The notes below the pieces were generated by a model. That model saw only the letters and a program-made list of their open reading frames with translations. It searched no databases and was not told where the DNA came from. DNA of 64,000 nt from Cliona cf. orientalis (Eukaryota; Porifera; Demospongiae; Clionaida; Clionaidae). Every line of letters starts with the position of its first letter. The stretch's first letter is position 1. The stretch lies in contig OZ005696.1 in the NCBI GenBank assembly GCA_963930775.1, forward strand, positions 5,580,001 through 5,644,000, given 5' to 3'. The position numbers and the translations under genes are program-made. Shown piece by piece: positions 10,452 through 20,775 of the stretch.

Positions 10452-13400
10452 CTAGGTCATAAAAGGGAATGTTCTTTTGAGCTGAAGTTTCCTCCATTGT
10501 CCGGTAGTGTAGTTCATCTCAAACACGGTCTCGATGAGGACGTTCCTCCGGGCAGTCCTAGTGCCTCCCGATCCACCGTCCAGAGGCACCTGACCCTCCT
10601 CCACTGTACGACGCTCATTCAGCTTTATCGTCACAACAGACTGACTCGGATTGGGATTATCTATGGCATTCCAACACTGACAAAATTGGCAAGCTCAAAT
10701 ATATGATCAAACTTGAGTCAGATATATGGTCAAACTCAAATATGTGATCAAATTGTTGCTTATATATGGTCAAAGCCAAATATATGGTCAAATTTTATAT
10801 GATCAAACTCAAATACATGGTCAAACGAAAGTTATGGTCATTTTGCCCATATATGGTCAAACATGCAGCAAATATATGGTCAAAATTCAAGAAGATCCCC
10901 TTACATAATAGTCACGAATATGACGTATCTATTAGTTAATTGGACCGACGTGACGTCAACAGAATCCGCGTTCGCGAATAAAATTCGCGATCGCGCGCAC
11001 AAACGTACACTCACGATCCTAGCCTCGTCCCCAGGCCCCTCCGCGTTGGGAGGGGCCTGGGGACGAGGCTATCACGATCCTTACCTTATGTAGTCACGTT
11101 CACGGACCCGCCCCCTTTAGGGCGGAGTCTGGGGACTTGACCATTCAAGTTCGCTCCGCTCCTACGTGGGAGGGCTGGTGCGCGAGACTAGGTACGATCG
11201 GACATTGTATTGTATGGTATTAAAGCAGTATGGTAAGCATGAATGGAACTACTAGCTATTCATGTACTATAATATATTATCCTACTGCACCTGGTGTGTC
11301 TTATCTCATCCCCAGGCCCTCTCTCGATCTCCCAGTGTTTATTATGAAAGATAGAGAGAGGGCAACTCAGCTAATTTCATTCATACTTACCTTACAATGT
11401 GCGATTGTACCTAGTCTCGCGCGCCAGCCCTACGAAGGAGGGATTGTAGCGGAGCGAGATGGCCAAGTCCCCAGAGGGGGCGGGTCCAGGAACTACATAG
11501 CAGGTAAAGGATCGTTTGTGCGCGCGATCGCGAATTTTATTTGCGAACGCGGATTCTGGCTGTGATTCTGTTGACGTCACGTCAGTCCAATTAACTAATA
11601 GATACGTCATATCCGTGACTATTATGTAAGGGGATCTTCTTGAATTTTGACCATATATTTGCTGCGTGTTTGACCATATATGGGCAAAATGACCATAACT
11701 TTCGTTTGACCATATATTTAGCTTTGATCATATACAGGCAACAATTTTGACCACATATTTGAGTTTGACTATATATCTGACTAAAGTTTGATCATATATT
11801 TGAGCTTGCCAATTTTGTCAGTGTTGGAATGCCATAATTATCTGCATGATTATACATGTAGGTAGTGTACAGTGTCTCCAAGCCAAATTGAAGACATGAT
11901 GGAAGGGCATGGTTTGGTGGCTGGATGATAAGTATATGTAGTGACCGTTGCTTGCTAACACTGAGAACAGTTACCTGATGCTTTTGGCCACACCCCTCGC
12001 TTTTATAGCTCCCATGTGCACTAATTAATACACTACTACTGTGGAGGCAGTACTTTTGTGACTGCCAAGCGCCCACAAGAATTACTATCCGGCAACTATA
12101 TGTCTATATCAGGGTTTCATTTAGGATTTTTGTCAAGGGAGGGCAAACACGACAATTCCAGAGTTAAGGGGGGGGCAAAGACTATAGTATGTTTTTCCTT
12201 CTGTGAAGAAGGACGTTGTGCTCATTAACTTCATTATATTAGGGGGGTCTGAGGTATGCTCCCCCAGGAAATTTTTTTAATGTTACAACCTCTTAGACTG
12301 TTTCTGGTGGCTTCTGAGCACTCGGATGGGGAAAGTCTGTCAGTAATATCCACTGGTTCCCCTCTATTTCAAGTCAAATGTTGCAAGGATGTGGGATGTG
12401 TCTCCTATCGAGCGTAGCGCGAAGCTTTAGCTAATTTATGGCTTAAAAATAAGCAAAACTGCTGCTTTGGACACTTTCACTGGTTAAATCTTTTACTTGT
12501 ACATGTATTACATGTATGGATGGTGGCTACTCTCAAGGGGGGGGCAGCCAGCTTCCAAGGGGGGGGGGCGAGTGATCCCTCCCACCCCCCTAAATGAAAT
12601 CCTGTATATACAATTATCAATTTGATCCTCAAATTCAAGAACTATATTAAACTATCTGCACAGAAAGTTGGTAAGTAAAATGTAGGCCAAACTCGTGTAG
12701 CCAAACATAGTACAGATAACCAAAATCTCAAGTGGGTTGCAGTAGACAATTGTTGTTAATGGGAAACTCTTAACACATAAACACTATATTAGCTGACCTC
12801 TTGACCCTGCCATGAAGCCAAGGATGAGTGCCTTTTGCTCCCGAGTCAGTGAAGGACTCTCCTTAAACATCTCCTGGGCAACCGCAAATTGCTGACGCTG
12901 CAATAAAGAAAAGTATAACTTCATCCACCTATTAGCTACCGGTATGCAATATATCACAAGCATAAGCATGCACGAGGGATGTACATGTTCGTTGCACTGA
13001 CCCAGAACCATGAGTGGCCCGAGGGATAAGCGCAAGGTGCAAGAAATACCATGTATCCCAACCGTTAGAAACATAATAAAGTATAATTATTATACATGTA
13101 CTTGTGTACATCTGCGATACTTACACATATTATGTGTCATTTTTAGGCTACAATTAAACAGTACTTACACTTAGCCTGAGTCCCTTGGATGGTTGCTTGA
13201 CATTAGCACCAGGAGTACTGGGCTGCTATGCAGCAGCCTGACCAGTGGGTGGTCCAGGGATGGGCGGAGTAGTGGGTGGGGCCTGCTGTTGTTGATTGGC
13301 TCCAGTCGCTGCCGGGAGATTGGTCAGCTAACCACCAGGAGTGGGCGGAGTTTGCAGAAGAGGAGACGGAGTGGAAGGAATGAGATTACTGAATGATGGT

Positions 13401-14780
13401 AGCTCCTAAAATCAACGAGAATATCACAATAATTAACATAATACCGTAGAAACTGGCTGTTAAGCGCTGTTCGTTGTTAAGCGCATACTTTTTATTTAGC
13501 GTAGTTTTAAGAGGGTTTCCCTCACATATATTAAGCGCATGTGCCTAACAAACGATAGTATCATCTTCCATCACACTGACAGTGTGTCTGTCATAACTGT
13601 TGCTGTTTTCATTATGTGGACATCAGTACGTGTGATTATTGAGGTGTCTTTCATCACGCTGACGGTGTGTCTCATGACTGTTGCTGTTTTCTCTCTCAAG
13701 AGTAAGTTGCTCTCCCAGCACTGGATGCCAAACGCTTTTGTAGACGTGATGTCCTCGAACGACACTCTCCATAACATACTCTTCCTAGACCATCACGATC
13801 GACAACTTTTAAATACCACGCAATAGATGGCCCCACCTTAAATGCCTACGCCCTTTCTATTAAGCGCACACTTGCTGTTAAGTGCGTACTATTTATTAAG
13901 CGCTTAGTTTCTTGTCGTCAATTGTTATAAGCGCATGCGCTTAACAACCAGTTTCTACGGTATTATTTCTTCAAAATTCGGCACCTCTAATTCCTTGATA
14001 ACCTGTACCAGATTATGACAACAGTCTCCAAGTTTTGGCAAAAGGTTGTCACATGTATATGCTATTGACGGGAACAGAGTGCACATGCAGCTTAAGGTAG
14101 CATTAAAGTGCGTGGGCGTGAGCGTCAGGATTGGCTAATTCAATTAGCGAATCGTGAAGGGGCGTGGCCGAAGAGCCCATACGAGTGCTTTTGGTCGAAG
14201 GTGGGCGTGTCTAGAATCGGCCAGGGATGATTATGCGCGTGTAATTAGCGACCGGAAGTGGCCCCTGAAGAAAAGGCCGGTAATTGCCCACATCAAAGCA
14301 AGATCAAAGCATTCTTTCTTAACTATTAACCGCAACGACTTATTACACAACAAGTAGAAAAAAATTACACAACAAGTAGAAAAAAAAAGCAAACTTAAAT
14401 AATTAAATAATTAAATAATCTAATTCATGGGGGGTTTGGGAGCACTTGGGGGGATAATTTTTATATGGGCACGCAGAATGGGTCAAAACTAGAATTTTGA
14501 TGGCGGGAAATTTTGATTCACACCTTACAATTAAAGTTATGGCCCTTTGAAGTTTCCCCATATGTTTGTATAGGAAGCCATGCATTTGCAATGTTTCCGC
14601 CCACGCGCTACGTGAGGGGCGGGGCTACGCGCGCACATAGACTTGACGACCTTTACCCAATTTGGCCAAAATTGGAGTATAGGCTGCCTGCTTGCATTGT
14701 ATGGCTCTACTAAGCATCCAGCTCAACTATATCGTGGTTTCCAGACAATTTTTTTTCTGCTTGTTGTGTGGTCTCCTTGA

Positions 14781-14811
<31 letters not shown>

Positions 14812-15840
14812 TATTAGGCCTAATTAAGCATGTGGGCGTGTTCCTGGCACTGTGTGGAGTGTGTGCGTGTGCGTTAATGCAGGTTTTATTGCTTCCGATT
14901 GGGCGTGGCTTCACGGGCCAGTGCTTGGACATCGGCGCCTGGGACTTGGCCTCGGCGATAGGTGGGCGTGTCCCGGAAGCGGTGGTGACCTTTGAACCCC
15001 GCGAGGAGGCTTTGGGGGCGTGGCAGGAGGTCAAAGGTGAGGCCATGTCTGTTAATGAGGCACTGTACGGCGGTGCGATCGAGGGGCCTGTACGGCTGGA
15101 CGGAAGCTGACGATGGTTTGAAGCGGATGTGGTTGCGATGACGTGTTGTTACTCCGCCCACACAGGAAATGAGGTGAGCTCTTGCGTGGGCGGTGTGGCA
15201 GAACGGCCTCCAAGTGTTTGTGTGTGTTTTGGCCTTGAGGAAGCTGTGTGTTTTAATTGGGATTGATTGTGGGCTTCCGGTGGACATCCGGTGGTTAGTA
15301 GGCACTTGATTGAAAATGGTGGTCCTTGGGGAACAGGGTGGGGCTGTTTTGGGCGTGGCCTGGCCCCTCCCTTCCGGCTCGGCTTCCGGTCCATGGAGGA
15401 TATTAAATGAACACTTCCGGCTCTAGCAGCCACACCCCTGAGACCTGTGCAATTAAAAGGGCGTGGTTACACAACATGCACCTCACTAATGACTTTGATG
15501 TGGTTTAGGTGTCATATCCCCACCTCACGCCCACGCAATTTAATGGTACCTTAAAACTTATCTACTGTACACAGTATATGGCATAGTAGAAAGCTTAAGG
15601 TAGCATTAAAGTGCGTGGGCGTGAGCGTCAGGATTGGCTAATTCAATTAGCGAATCGTGAAGGGGCGTGGCCGAAGAGCCCATACGAGTGCTTTTGGTCG
15701 AAGGTGGGCGTGTCTAGAATCGGCCAGGGATGATTATGCGCGTGTAATTAGCGACCGGAAGTGGCCCCTAAGAAAAGGCCGGTAATTGCCCACATCAAAG
15801 CAAGATCAAAGCATTCTTTCTTAACTATTAACCGCAACGA

Positions 15841-15878
<38 letters not shown>

Positions 15879-18800
15879 TATTAGGCCTAATTAAGCATGT
15901 GGGCGTGTTCCTGGCACCGTGTGGAGTGTGTGCGTGTGCGTTAATGCAGGTTTTATTGCTTCCGATTGGGCGTGGCTTCACGGGCCAGTGCTTGGACATC
16001 GGCACCTGGGACTTGGCCTCGGCGATAGGTGGGCGTGTCCCGGAAGCGGTGGTGACCTTTGAACCCCGCGAGGAGGCTTTGGGGGCGTGGCAGGAGGTCA
16101 AAGGTGAGGCCGTGTCTGTTAATGAGGCACTGTACGGCGGTGCGATCGAGGGGCCCGTACGGCTGGACGGAAGCCGACGATGGTTTGAAGCGGATGTGGT
16201 TGCGATGACGTGTTGTTACTCCGCCCACACAGGAAATGAGGTGAGCTCTTGCGTGGGCGGTGTGGCAGAACGGCCTCTAAGTGTTTGTGTGTGTTTTGGC
16301 CTTGAGGAAGCTGTGTGTTTTAATTGGGATTGATTGTGGGCTTCCGGTGGACATCCGGTGGTTAGTAGGCACTTGATTGAGAATGGTGGTCCTTGGGGAA
16401 CAGGGTGGGGCTGTTTTGGGCGTGGCCTAGCCCCTCCCTTCCGGCTCGGCTTCCGGTCCATGGAGGATATTAAATGAACACTTCCGGCTCTAGCAGCCAC
16501 ACCCCTGAGACCTGTGCAATTAAAAGGGCGTGGTTACACAACATGCACCTCACTAATGACTTTGATGTGGTTTAGGTGTCATATCCCCCACCTCACGCCC
16601 ACGCAATTTAATGGTACCTTAAACGTTGAATATTTGCCTCCAGAAATCAGGCAAGCTCGTACAATTGCAACAATTTTTTTAAGAAATGCTGTACATTGTA
16701 CATAATTATACTTAGCCTATATCATTGTGTGGAGAGCATTTTGCTCTGCAATAGGTTAAACCCTTGGGATTGGTCAGAACTGTAGGGCCATGTGCACAAA
16801 CAATTGGTGGTCAAGAAAGCTCAAGCCTAATCTTCTAGCAGATATACATACACGAAGCTAATTAGCAAGGTAGGCTCAAACTTAAAGGAAATCAAGGGTT
16901 AACTTGATGAGAGCTGACCCCCCACCCCACCCCAGAACCCTTTGAACTTTCAAGTAGGCTCTTCCCAAGAGACCTCCTCCCATTCCCCTCCAGCCTTCCC
17001 AACTAACAACAATACCAACCAACCCTACCACTCTAATACAAATCCCAACCCTATCCTCTGTGCTATCAATCCACATTGTCCCAACTCAAATATGTTTCCC
17101 AAAGGCCACTCTAGCCTTTTGATCTCAGCTTGGTCAGCATAAGCCAGTCTCCACTGTGCACTTAATGGCTTCATACAGATAAACTATAGTACATTCATGA
17201 TCATAGTGCAGTACAGTGGCAAATGTAATCATTGCATGGTGTAGCTACTTCCTGTCCACCCACAAGGATGTTGTTTATTGCCACTGGTTGGCGGCTCCTA
17301 CTGGGTACTATCCCCACAACCCCTTGAATACTATAAAAAGGATTGCACGTCCAAACCCTCCCTCATACGCAAAGTTTTAGGACATTTTCAAAGTCATCAC
17401 AGCTGAAGCCTAAGAATGAATGCCATCACTTTGTTTATTGTCATCATTGCAATATATGGTTCCAGTCCAGGAGGTGCATTTTCCACACAGCATCTGGTTG
17501 GACATCACATCACAAAACGCCAAACTGATGCAAACGATCTATCACAAGTTCTTGCTGAATGCAGCGCTATCCTTACGGAATACCAGTGTGGCCCATCTGG
17601 ATACGCACAAGAGATTGTCAACATAGCACTGGGCTGCAGAAATGAATCCCTTGCTCGCAGAATTGCCAATACTTGTGCAAGGAATGAAAACGGAGAGACA
17701 TGTGGAGCAGCTGCGATAAGGTTTTTTATCAGCGATGCAGCAAATGCAGCCACTTGTATAAGCGCTGTTGGCTCAGGATCGTGTCCTTCCAACTGCAGCA
17801 GATTTCTGGAATCAGCCAGGAGTAGGCTTGGTTGCTGCATCAATACGTATATCAATACCACAGACAGTCCTCTATTGGCACTCTACAGCAATCAGCTTGA
17901 CTATCGCTTGTGGAATTTGTGTGACGTCCCACTACCACCTGCAGACTGTACAAATACACTAAGTCTCAATCCTCCACAGAACTCGCAGCAGTGTACAGCG
18001 CAAGAATTAACGAGTCTCACAGTGGATTATGAATGCAGGCCGAGTGTCGCACAACCACTAATCAACACTCTACTGCAAAATAACGGATGCAATATATTTG
18101 CCACAACCTTGGTGGACATATGCGCCACCAATGCCAACGGCCAATATTGTGCAGAGGCACTGGGCTTTGATTTAGTCGTCAGCACTTCAACAACTGACCC
18201 ACTGTTGGTATCCCTATTTAGTAACTGTGCAGGCTTGGAGAACACTTGCAGCCAATCCTGCCAGAGCACAATCTCCAGCATTGCCGACGCTTACGGATGT
18301 TGCATTAATGTTTATAATAGCACCGAACTGGGTCAGCAAGTGCCATCGCTCTCTTACAGCTTGTGGAATTCATGTGGAGTGGAGACTCCAGGAGTTTGCA
18401 ACAGTTCACTGACAACCTCGCCTACTCTAACTACTGATCCCCCAACGACTTTCAATAACCCTACAACTACGTCTGCCGGCCAAACAGTGAATACGGACGC
18501 CTCAGAAGAAACCACAACTCAAGATGATTCCTCCTCCTCCAGCCTTGAGTTTGATACCTCAACCAGTGGCTCTGGAGTGCTGGCACCTGTGAACTGGATC
18601 ATTGTCATGGCCAGTCTACTGTATCTGAAAAATCTCCTTTGAGCTTTGTGTATTTTGTTGATATTAGGGTAATAACATTATTATTATATTGCTGAATTTT
18701 TCTATGGTATCTCCAATCTGTTTTCTTACACAAGTATCAGTATACTTTTCAGTATTTCACTATGAAAATGCTTAATATTTTATTGACCAGGTGCCTAGCA

Positions 18801-20574
18801 GTCAAAAAACGCAATGAGGATCATTTATGGGTGTACCCAGAGCCACAGCTACTAGCCAGGTATAAAATGGGGCGGGGCTTGTTCACAATAATAATATACT
18901 TACATGTATATATACATGTATGTCAAAGGGCATCTTAAACCATTGATGAGCATGCGTACACAACTTGGTAGATCATAGCTCTTCTAATATTAACGCCCTT
19001 TACCGAATTCGGAAAAGGTCGTCACACATACAGGCACACAATCTAAACTCAATGCCATTATGTATTATAGCCTCAAGAGCCTTGTGTATATAATATATAT
19101 AGTGTAGCCTTGTTTCCAGGTGTTCGAAGGGGAGGACAACACTCTTTAGTGTTCCCACAGGAAATATTTTTAAGCAGTATTCTTGATGAGGAATTACATA
19201 CATGTAATATTATTGGATTTGCATATTAAACTCACTGCTGGTTTGTCTATGGATGGTGTCATCAGCGAGGGTGTGAGGGGCGTGGCTGGAGTCTGAGGGG
19301 TCGACACACTGGCCTGTGGCTGAGGTAGTGTACCTTGACCTTCATATGTTGGTGAAGTCAGTCCAGTTGCCTGGCTTGTACTGGTACCTCCAAATATAGG
19401 ACTCTGTGTGGGAGAAACAATAATAATTTTAGAATTCTGTTACAAATGCAAAAACTCGAAGGGTGGGGGACCGATTGAAAATAAAATCTGTAAGGTAGAA
19501 TGCATTGCATACCTATGAATAAAATGACTAGTAGCAATATAATGTTATCTTTCTGCGATTATTAAATAGAGGCAATCTATAGCCCCGTTTACATCCACCA
19601 AACCAGTTTAAACTGAACCGGATTAAACCATGTTTTCACGCACGTGCACAGCCCCACTACTACTCTCGTAACTAATTCGGTTTACAAGTGGATTAACACG
19701 TTTACACATAAGCGAGTTAGTTTAACGCACATTCTGACCTGAGTTAAGTGGTAATGTAAACGGGGCTAAAGAGGTACAATGTAATTCAAGCAAACGACAG
19801 GGCCTCTCTCTCATGCTCAGGAGCCACTATAGGCCGTACTGGAACTTGTGCAAATATTGACAGAATACATGTACATTATAAGCTGTCTTTTTAATGAGAC
19901 AGAGTACGTACATGTATGCCATCTCTTGGCTTACATTATACATTACGACATATGAATACGTAATATACCTGGCTCTCCACATGGCTATATATAGCACAGG
20001 TGGTGTGCTATATATAGCATGCATGCTAGAATGCACAACGAGTGTGCATGCATTCCAAAATGGCTACCACAATGTCATATTACATTCATTTCATCTACTG
20101 GCCACCTGGTCATTAAAATTGTAATAACATGCTCAAAGAGATATTTTGAATGTGAAAGAAAAAACATCACTCTTGAAGTTTTGAACCACAGCATGTACAA
20201 ACATAGCAATGTAACATACACATACACTGTACACGTACACAGCGGAGAGGGTACATGTACCTTAATTAGCAATTTGCCCAATTTTTGCTAAAAATTGTAC
20301 CTACGAATACTAAATTTATCAAAATACACAATATAGAATATTAATTTTGAAAAATCACAAACTAGTATCCGCTAAACGCACTATTTCTGAAATCTGCTAA
20401 AATTTGTACCCGCAAACGATCATAGCCCTAAGGTAAGGGTAAGTGTATAGTAAGTATGTCACGACTGTACCCACCTGCAACATGGGCGGAGCGTACTCTG
20501 ACCCCAGTCCGGCGGCGTAGTCTGGAGTGGGTACGAACTGGGGAAGGGCTAGTAGTTTGGTGCTGATGTCATAA
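10452..20574 (-). CDS. NELFA: NELF-A-like, C-terminal half, five exons
   Basis: NELF-A is a subunit of the negative elongation factor that pauses RNA polymerase II near promoters. Exons on the minus strand in transcript order: 20574-20475 (FVPTPDYAAGLGSEYAPP, matching the family's TPDYAAGL), 19403-19236 (Pro/Thr/Ser-rich), 13405-13169 (Pro/Gln-rich, ending KQPSKGLRLS), 12897-12798 (FAVAQEMFKESPSLTREQ then KALILGFMAGSRG) and terminal 10640-10452 (NVLIETVFEMNYTTGQWRK, stop TAG). GT-AG junctions keep the frame. The N-terminal half of the protein is not found in the window. The 13405-13169 exon has two in-frame TAG codons (13328-13330 and 13226-13228) inside its low-complexity part. The introns hold many transposons and a complete plus-strand gene (17416-18642). 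The C-terminal blocks are clearly NELF-A. Whether the locus is functional is doubtful because of the stops and the missing N-terminus. Confidence 0.8.
10662..11836. mobile_element. foldback element with about 430-530-bp inverted arms
   Basis: Arms 10662 to about 11190 and about 11404 to 11836 are inverted copies, starting TATGGCATTCCAACACTGAC and ending in its complement. Both contain a run of degenerate AAATATATGGTCAAAC repeats followed by a CpG-rich block (ATTCGCGATCGCGCGC). A 6-bp direct repeat ATTATC flanks it (10656-10661, 11837-11842). It lies in the last NELF-A intron, about 20 bp from the acceptor of the terminal exon. The left arm carries the 52-bp insertion at 11020-11071; the right arm does not. 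Confidence 0.8.
11020..11071. mobile_element. 52-bp palindromic insertion with 9-bp TSD
   Basis: TAGCCTCGTCCCCAGGCC with CCTCC forms one arm and the complement the other, with a loop of only a few bases. TCACGATCC is duplicated exactly at 11011-11019 and 11072-11080. The matching position in the right arm of the surrounding foldback (about 11505-11515, read on the minus strand) has a single ACGATCC and no insertion, which serves as an empty site. It shares its end sequence with the 4.25-kb element at 31630-35876. Confidence 0.9.
12110..12604. mobile_element. hAT-like non-autonomous element, TIR CAGG[G/A]TTTCATTTAGGA
   Basis: CAGGGTTTCATTTAGGA at 12110 pairs with CCTAAATGAAATCCTG ending at 12604. 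The interior is non-coding and G-rich (several GGGGGG runs). Only a 5-bp TATAT direct repeat is visible at the edges, so the target duplication is unclear. It lies in a NELF-A intron. Confidence 0.65.
13444..13960. mobile_element. MITE, TIR CCGTAGAAACTGG, TA target
   Basis: CCGTAGAAACTGGCTGTTAA and its near complement TTAACAACCAGTTTCTACGG bound the element, with TA outside on each side. Subterminal TTAAGCGC repeats recur inside. It lies about 40 bp from a NELF-A exon. Confidence 0.8.
14092..15554. mobile_element. TTAA-target non-autonomous element, copy 1 (with nested insertion)
   Basis: The ends are GGTAGCATTAAAGTGCGTGG and CCACGCAATTTAATGGTACC, an imperfect TIR of about 27 bp, with TTAA at both borders (14092-14095, 15551-15554), as for piggyBac- or Kolobok-like elements. 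The interior has GTGGGCGTG-type repeats and a long A-run (about 14780-14808). Copies 2 (15595-16622) and 3 (30077-31096) are almost identical. Open frames inside are shared only because the copies are recent. No transposase is encoded. It lies in a NELF-A intron. Confidence 0.85.
14342..14778. mobile_element. insertion nested in the TTAA element
   Basis: Copies 2 and 3 run directly from CGCAACGAC into the A-run. Copy 1 has about 430 extra bases here. The extra piece begins ACACAACAAGTAGAAAAAAA (repeated once in tandem) and ends TTTTTTTCTGCTTGTTGTGT, an inverted repeat, so it is a separate small element. Exact borders are uncertain because of the A-run. Confidence 0.75.
15595..16622. mobile_element. 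TTAA-target non-autonomous element, copy 2
   Basis: This 1028-bp copy is flanked by TTAA and sits 40 bp downstream of copy 1 in the same orientation. The A-run at about 15843-15875 is uninterrupted. It differs from copy 1 by scattered substitutions, so the pair is not an assembly echo. Confidence 0.9.
16623..17331. other. upstream region of the nested gene
   Basis: A stretch near 16765-16820 (GGATTGGTCAGAACTGTAGGGC) resembles 39320-39350 and is a dispersed repeat. A C-rich, polypyrimidine-like segment lies at 16916-17065. No gene was seen. Confidence 0.5.
17332..17338 (+). promoter_or_regulatory. TATA box of the nested gene
   Basis: TATAAAA lies 78 bp before the ATG at 17416, at a spacing that suits a short 5' leader starting near 17360. 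The next gene is intronless, so this is a plausible core promoter. Confidence 0.6.
17416..18642 (+). CDS. secreted or GPI-anchored cysteine-rich protein, 408 aa, single exon
   Basis: The ATG at 17416 opens a hydrophobic signal peptide (MNAITLFIVIIAIYGSS), followed by a dibasic KRQ at residues 34-36 that could be a propeptide cleavage site. Two related cysteine-rich domains follow (about 45-175 and about 185-330). Each has an N-terminal YxCxPS motif, a GCC-IN-Y motif (LGCCINTYIN and YGCCINVYN) and a closing LWN-C (YRLWNLCDV and YSLWNSCGV). A Thr/Ser-rich stalk comes next, then a hydrophobic C-terminus (VNWIIVMASLLYLKNLL) that suits a GPI-anchor signal. I do not recognise the domain. It is likely a cell-surface or secreted protein. 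The gene is intact, intronless and lies inside a NELF-A intron on the opposite strand. Confidence 0.85.
   Translation: MNAITLFIVIIAIYGSSPGGAFSTQHLVGHHITKRQTDANDLSQVLAECSAILTEYQCGPSGYAQEIVNIALGCRNESLARRIANTCARNENGETCGAAAIRFFISDAANAATCISAVGSGSCPSNCSRFLESARSRLGCCINTYINTTDSPLLALYSNQLDYRLWNLCDVPLPPADCTNTLSLNPPQNSQQCTAQELTSLTVDYECRPSVAQPLINTLLQNNGCNIFATTLVDICATNANGQYCAEALGFDLVVSTSTTDPLLVSLFSNCAGLENTCSQSCQSTISSIADAYGCCINVYNSTELGQQVPSLSYSLWNSCGVETPGVCNSSLTTSPTLTTDPPTTFNNPTTTSAGQTVNTDASEETTTQDDSSSSSLEFDTSTSGSGVLAPVNWIIVMASLLYLKNLL
18643..19235. other. downstream region of the nested gene
   Basis: This is AT-rich sequence between the TGA of the nested gene and the next NELF-A exon, within the NELF-A intron. 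No further gene or clear repeat was seen. Confidence 0.5.
19582..19766. mobile_element. MITE, TIR GCCCCGTTTACAT, TA target
   Basis: GCCCCGTTTACAT at 19582 pairs with ATGTAAACGGGGC ending at 19766, and TA flanks both sides. It is 185 bp, non-coding and in a NELF-A intron. Confidence 0.8.
19767..20474. other. NELF-A intron with a TATATAGC hairpin
   Basis: No gene was seen. Near 19988-20050 TATATATAGCAC pairs with GTGCTATATATA, and GAATGCACA and TGTGCATGCATTC pair further on. A (GTACAC)-like stretch lies near 20215-20260. Confidence 0.45.
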
Positions 20575-20775
20575 CTGCCAAACGCATGAAATATAACTTG
20601 ATATTGGACTGATACTGAAACACAACTTATATTGCATCTGGTATCTAACTGCCAGATGTGATAAACAAATCATGCTAACCCAAACCCAAACCCATTATGA
20701 AATCATAGTAGCTGATACTGCTCTAAGCTGATTTGCAGTGCTTTCTATACCACTCCTCTCCTCCATGAATTTCAG

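Noticed and set aside
8361-13405. Reassigned stop codons (TAA/TAG read as Gln)
   Set aside because: TAA, TAG and TGA all end intact genes here (for example the transposase, NELF-A terminal exon and nested gene), and the in-frame stops occur only in loci with other damage or doubtful status.
14886-16500. Open frames of 90-190 codons, shared between three loci
   Set aside because: They lie in near-identical TTAA elements, so conservation only reflects recent copying. They overlap each other on both strands and have no known domain.
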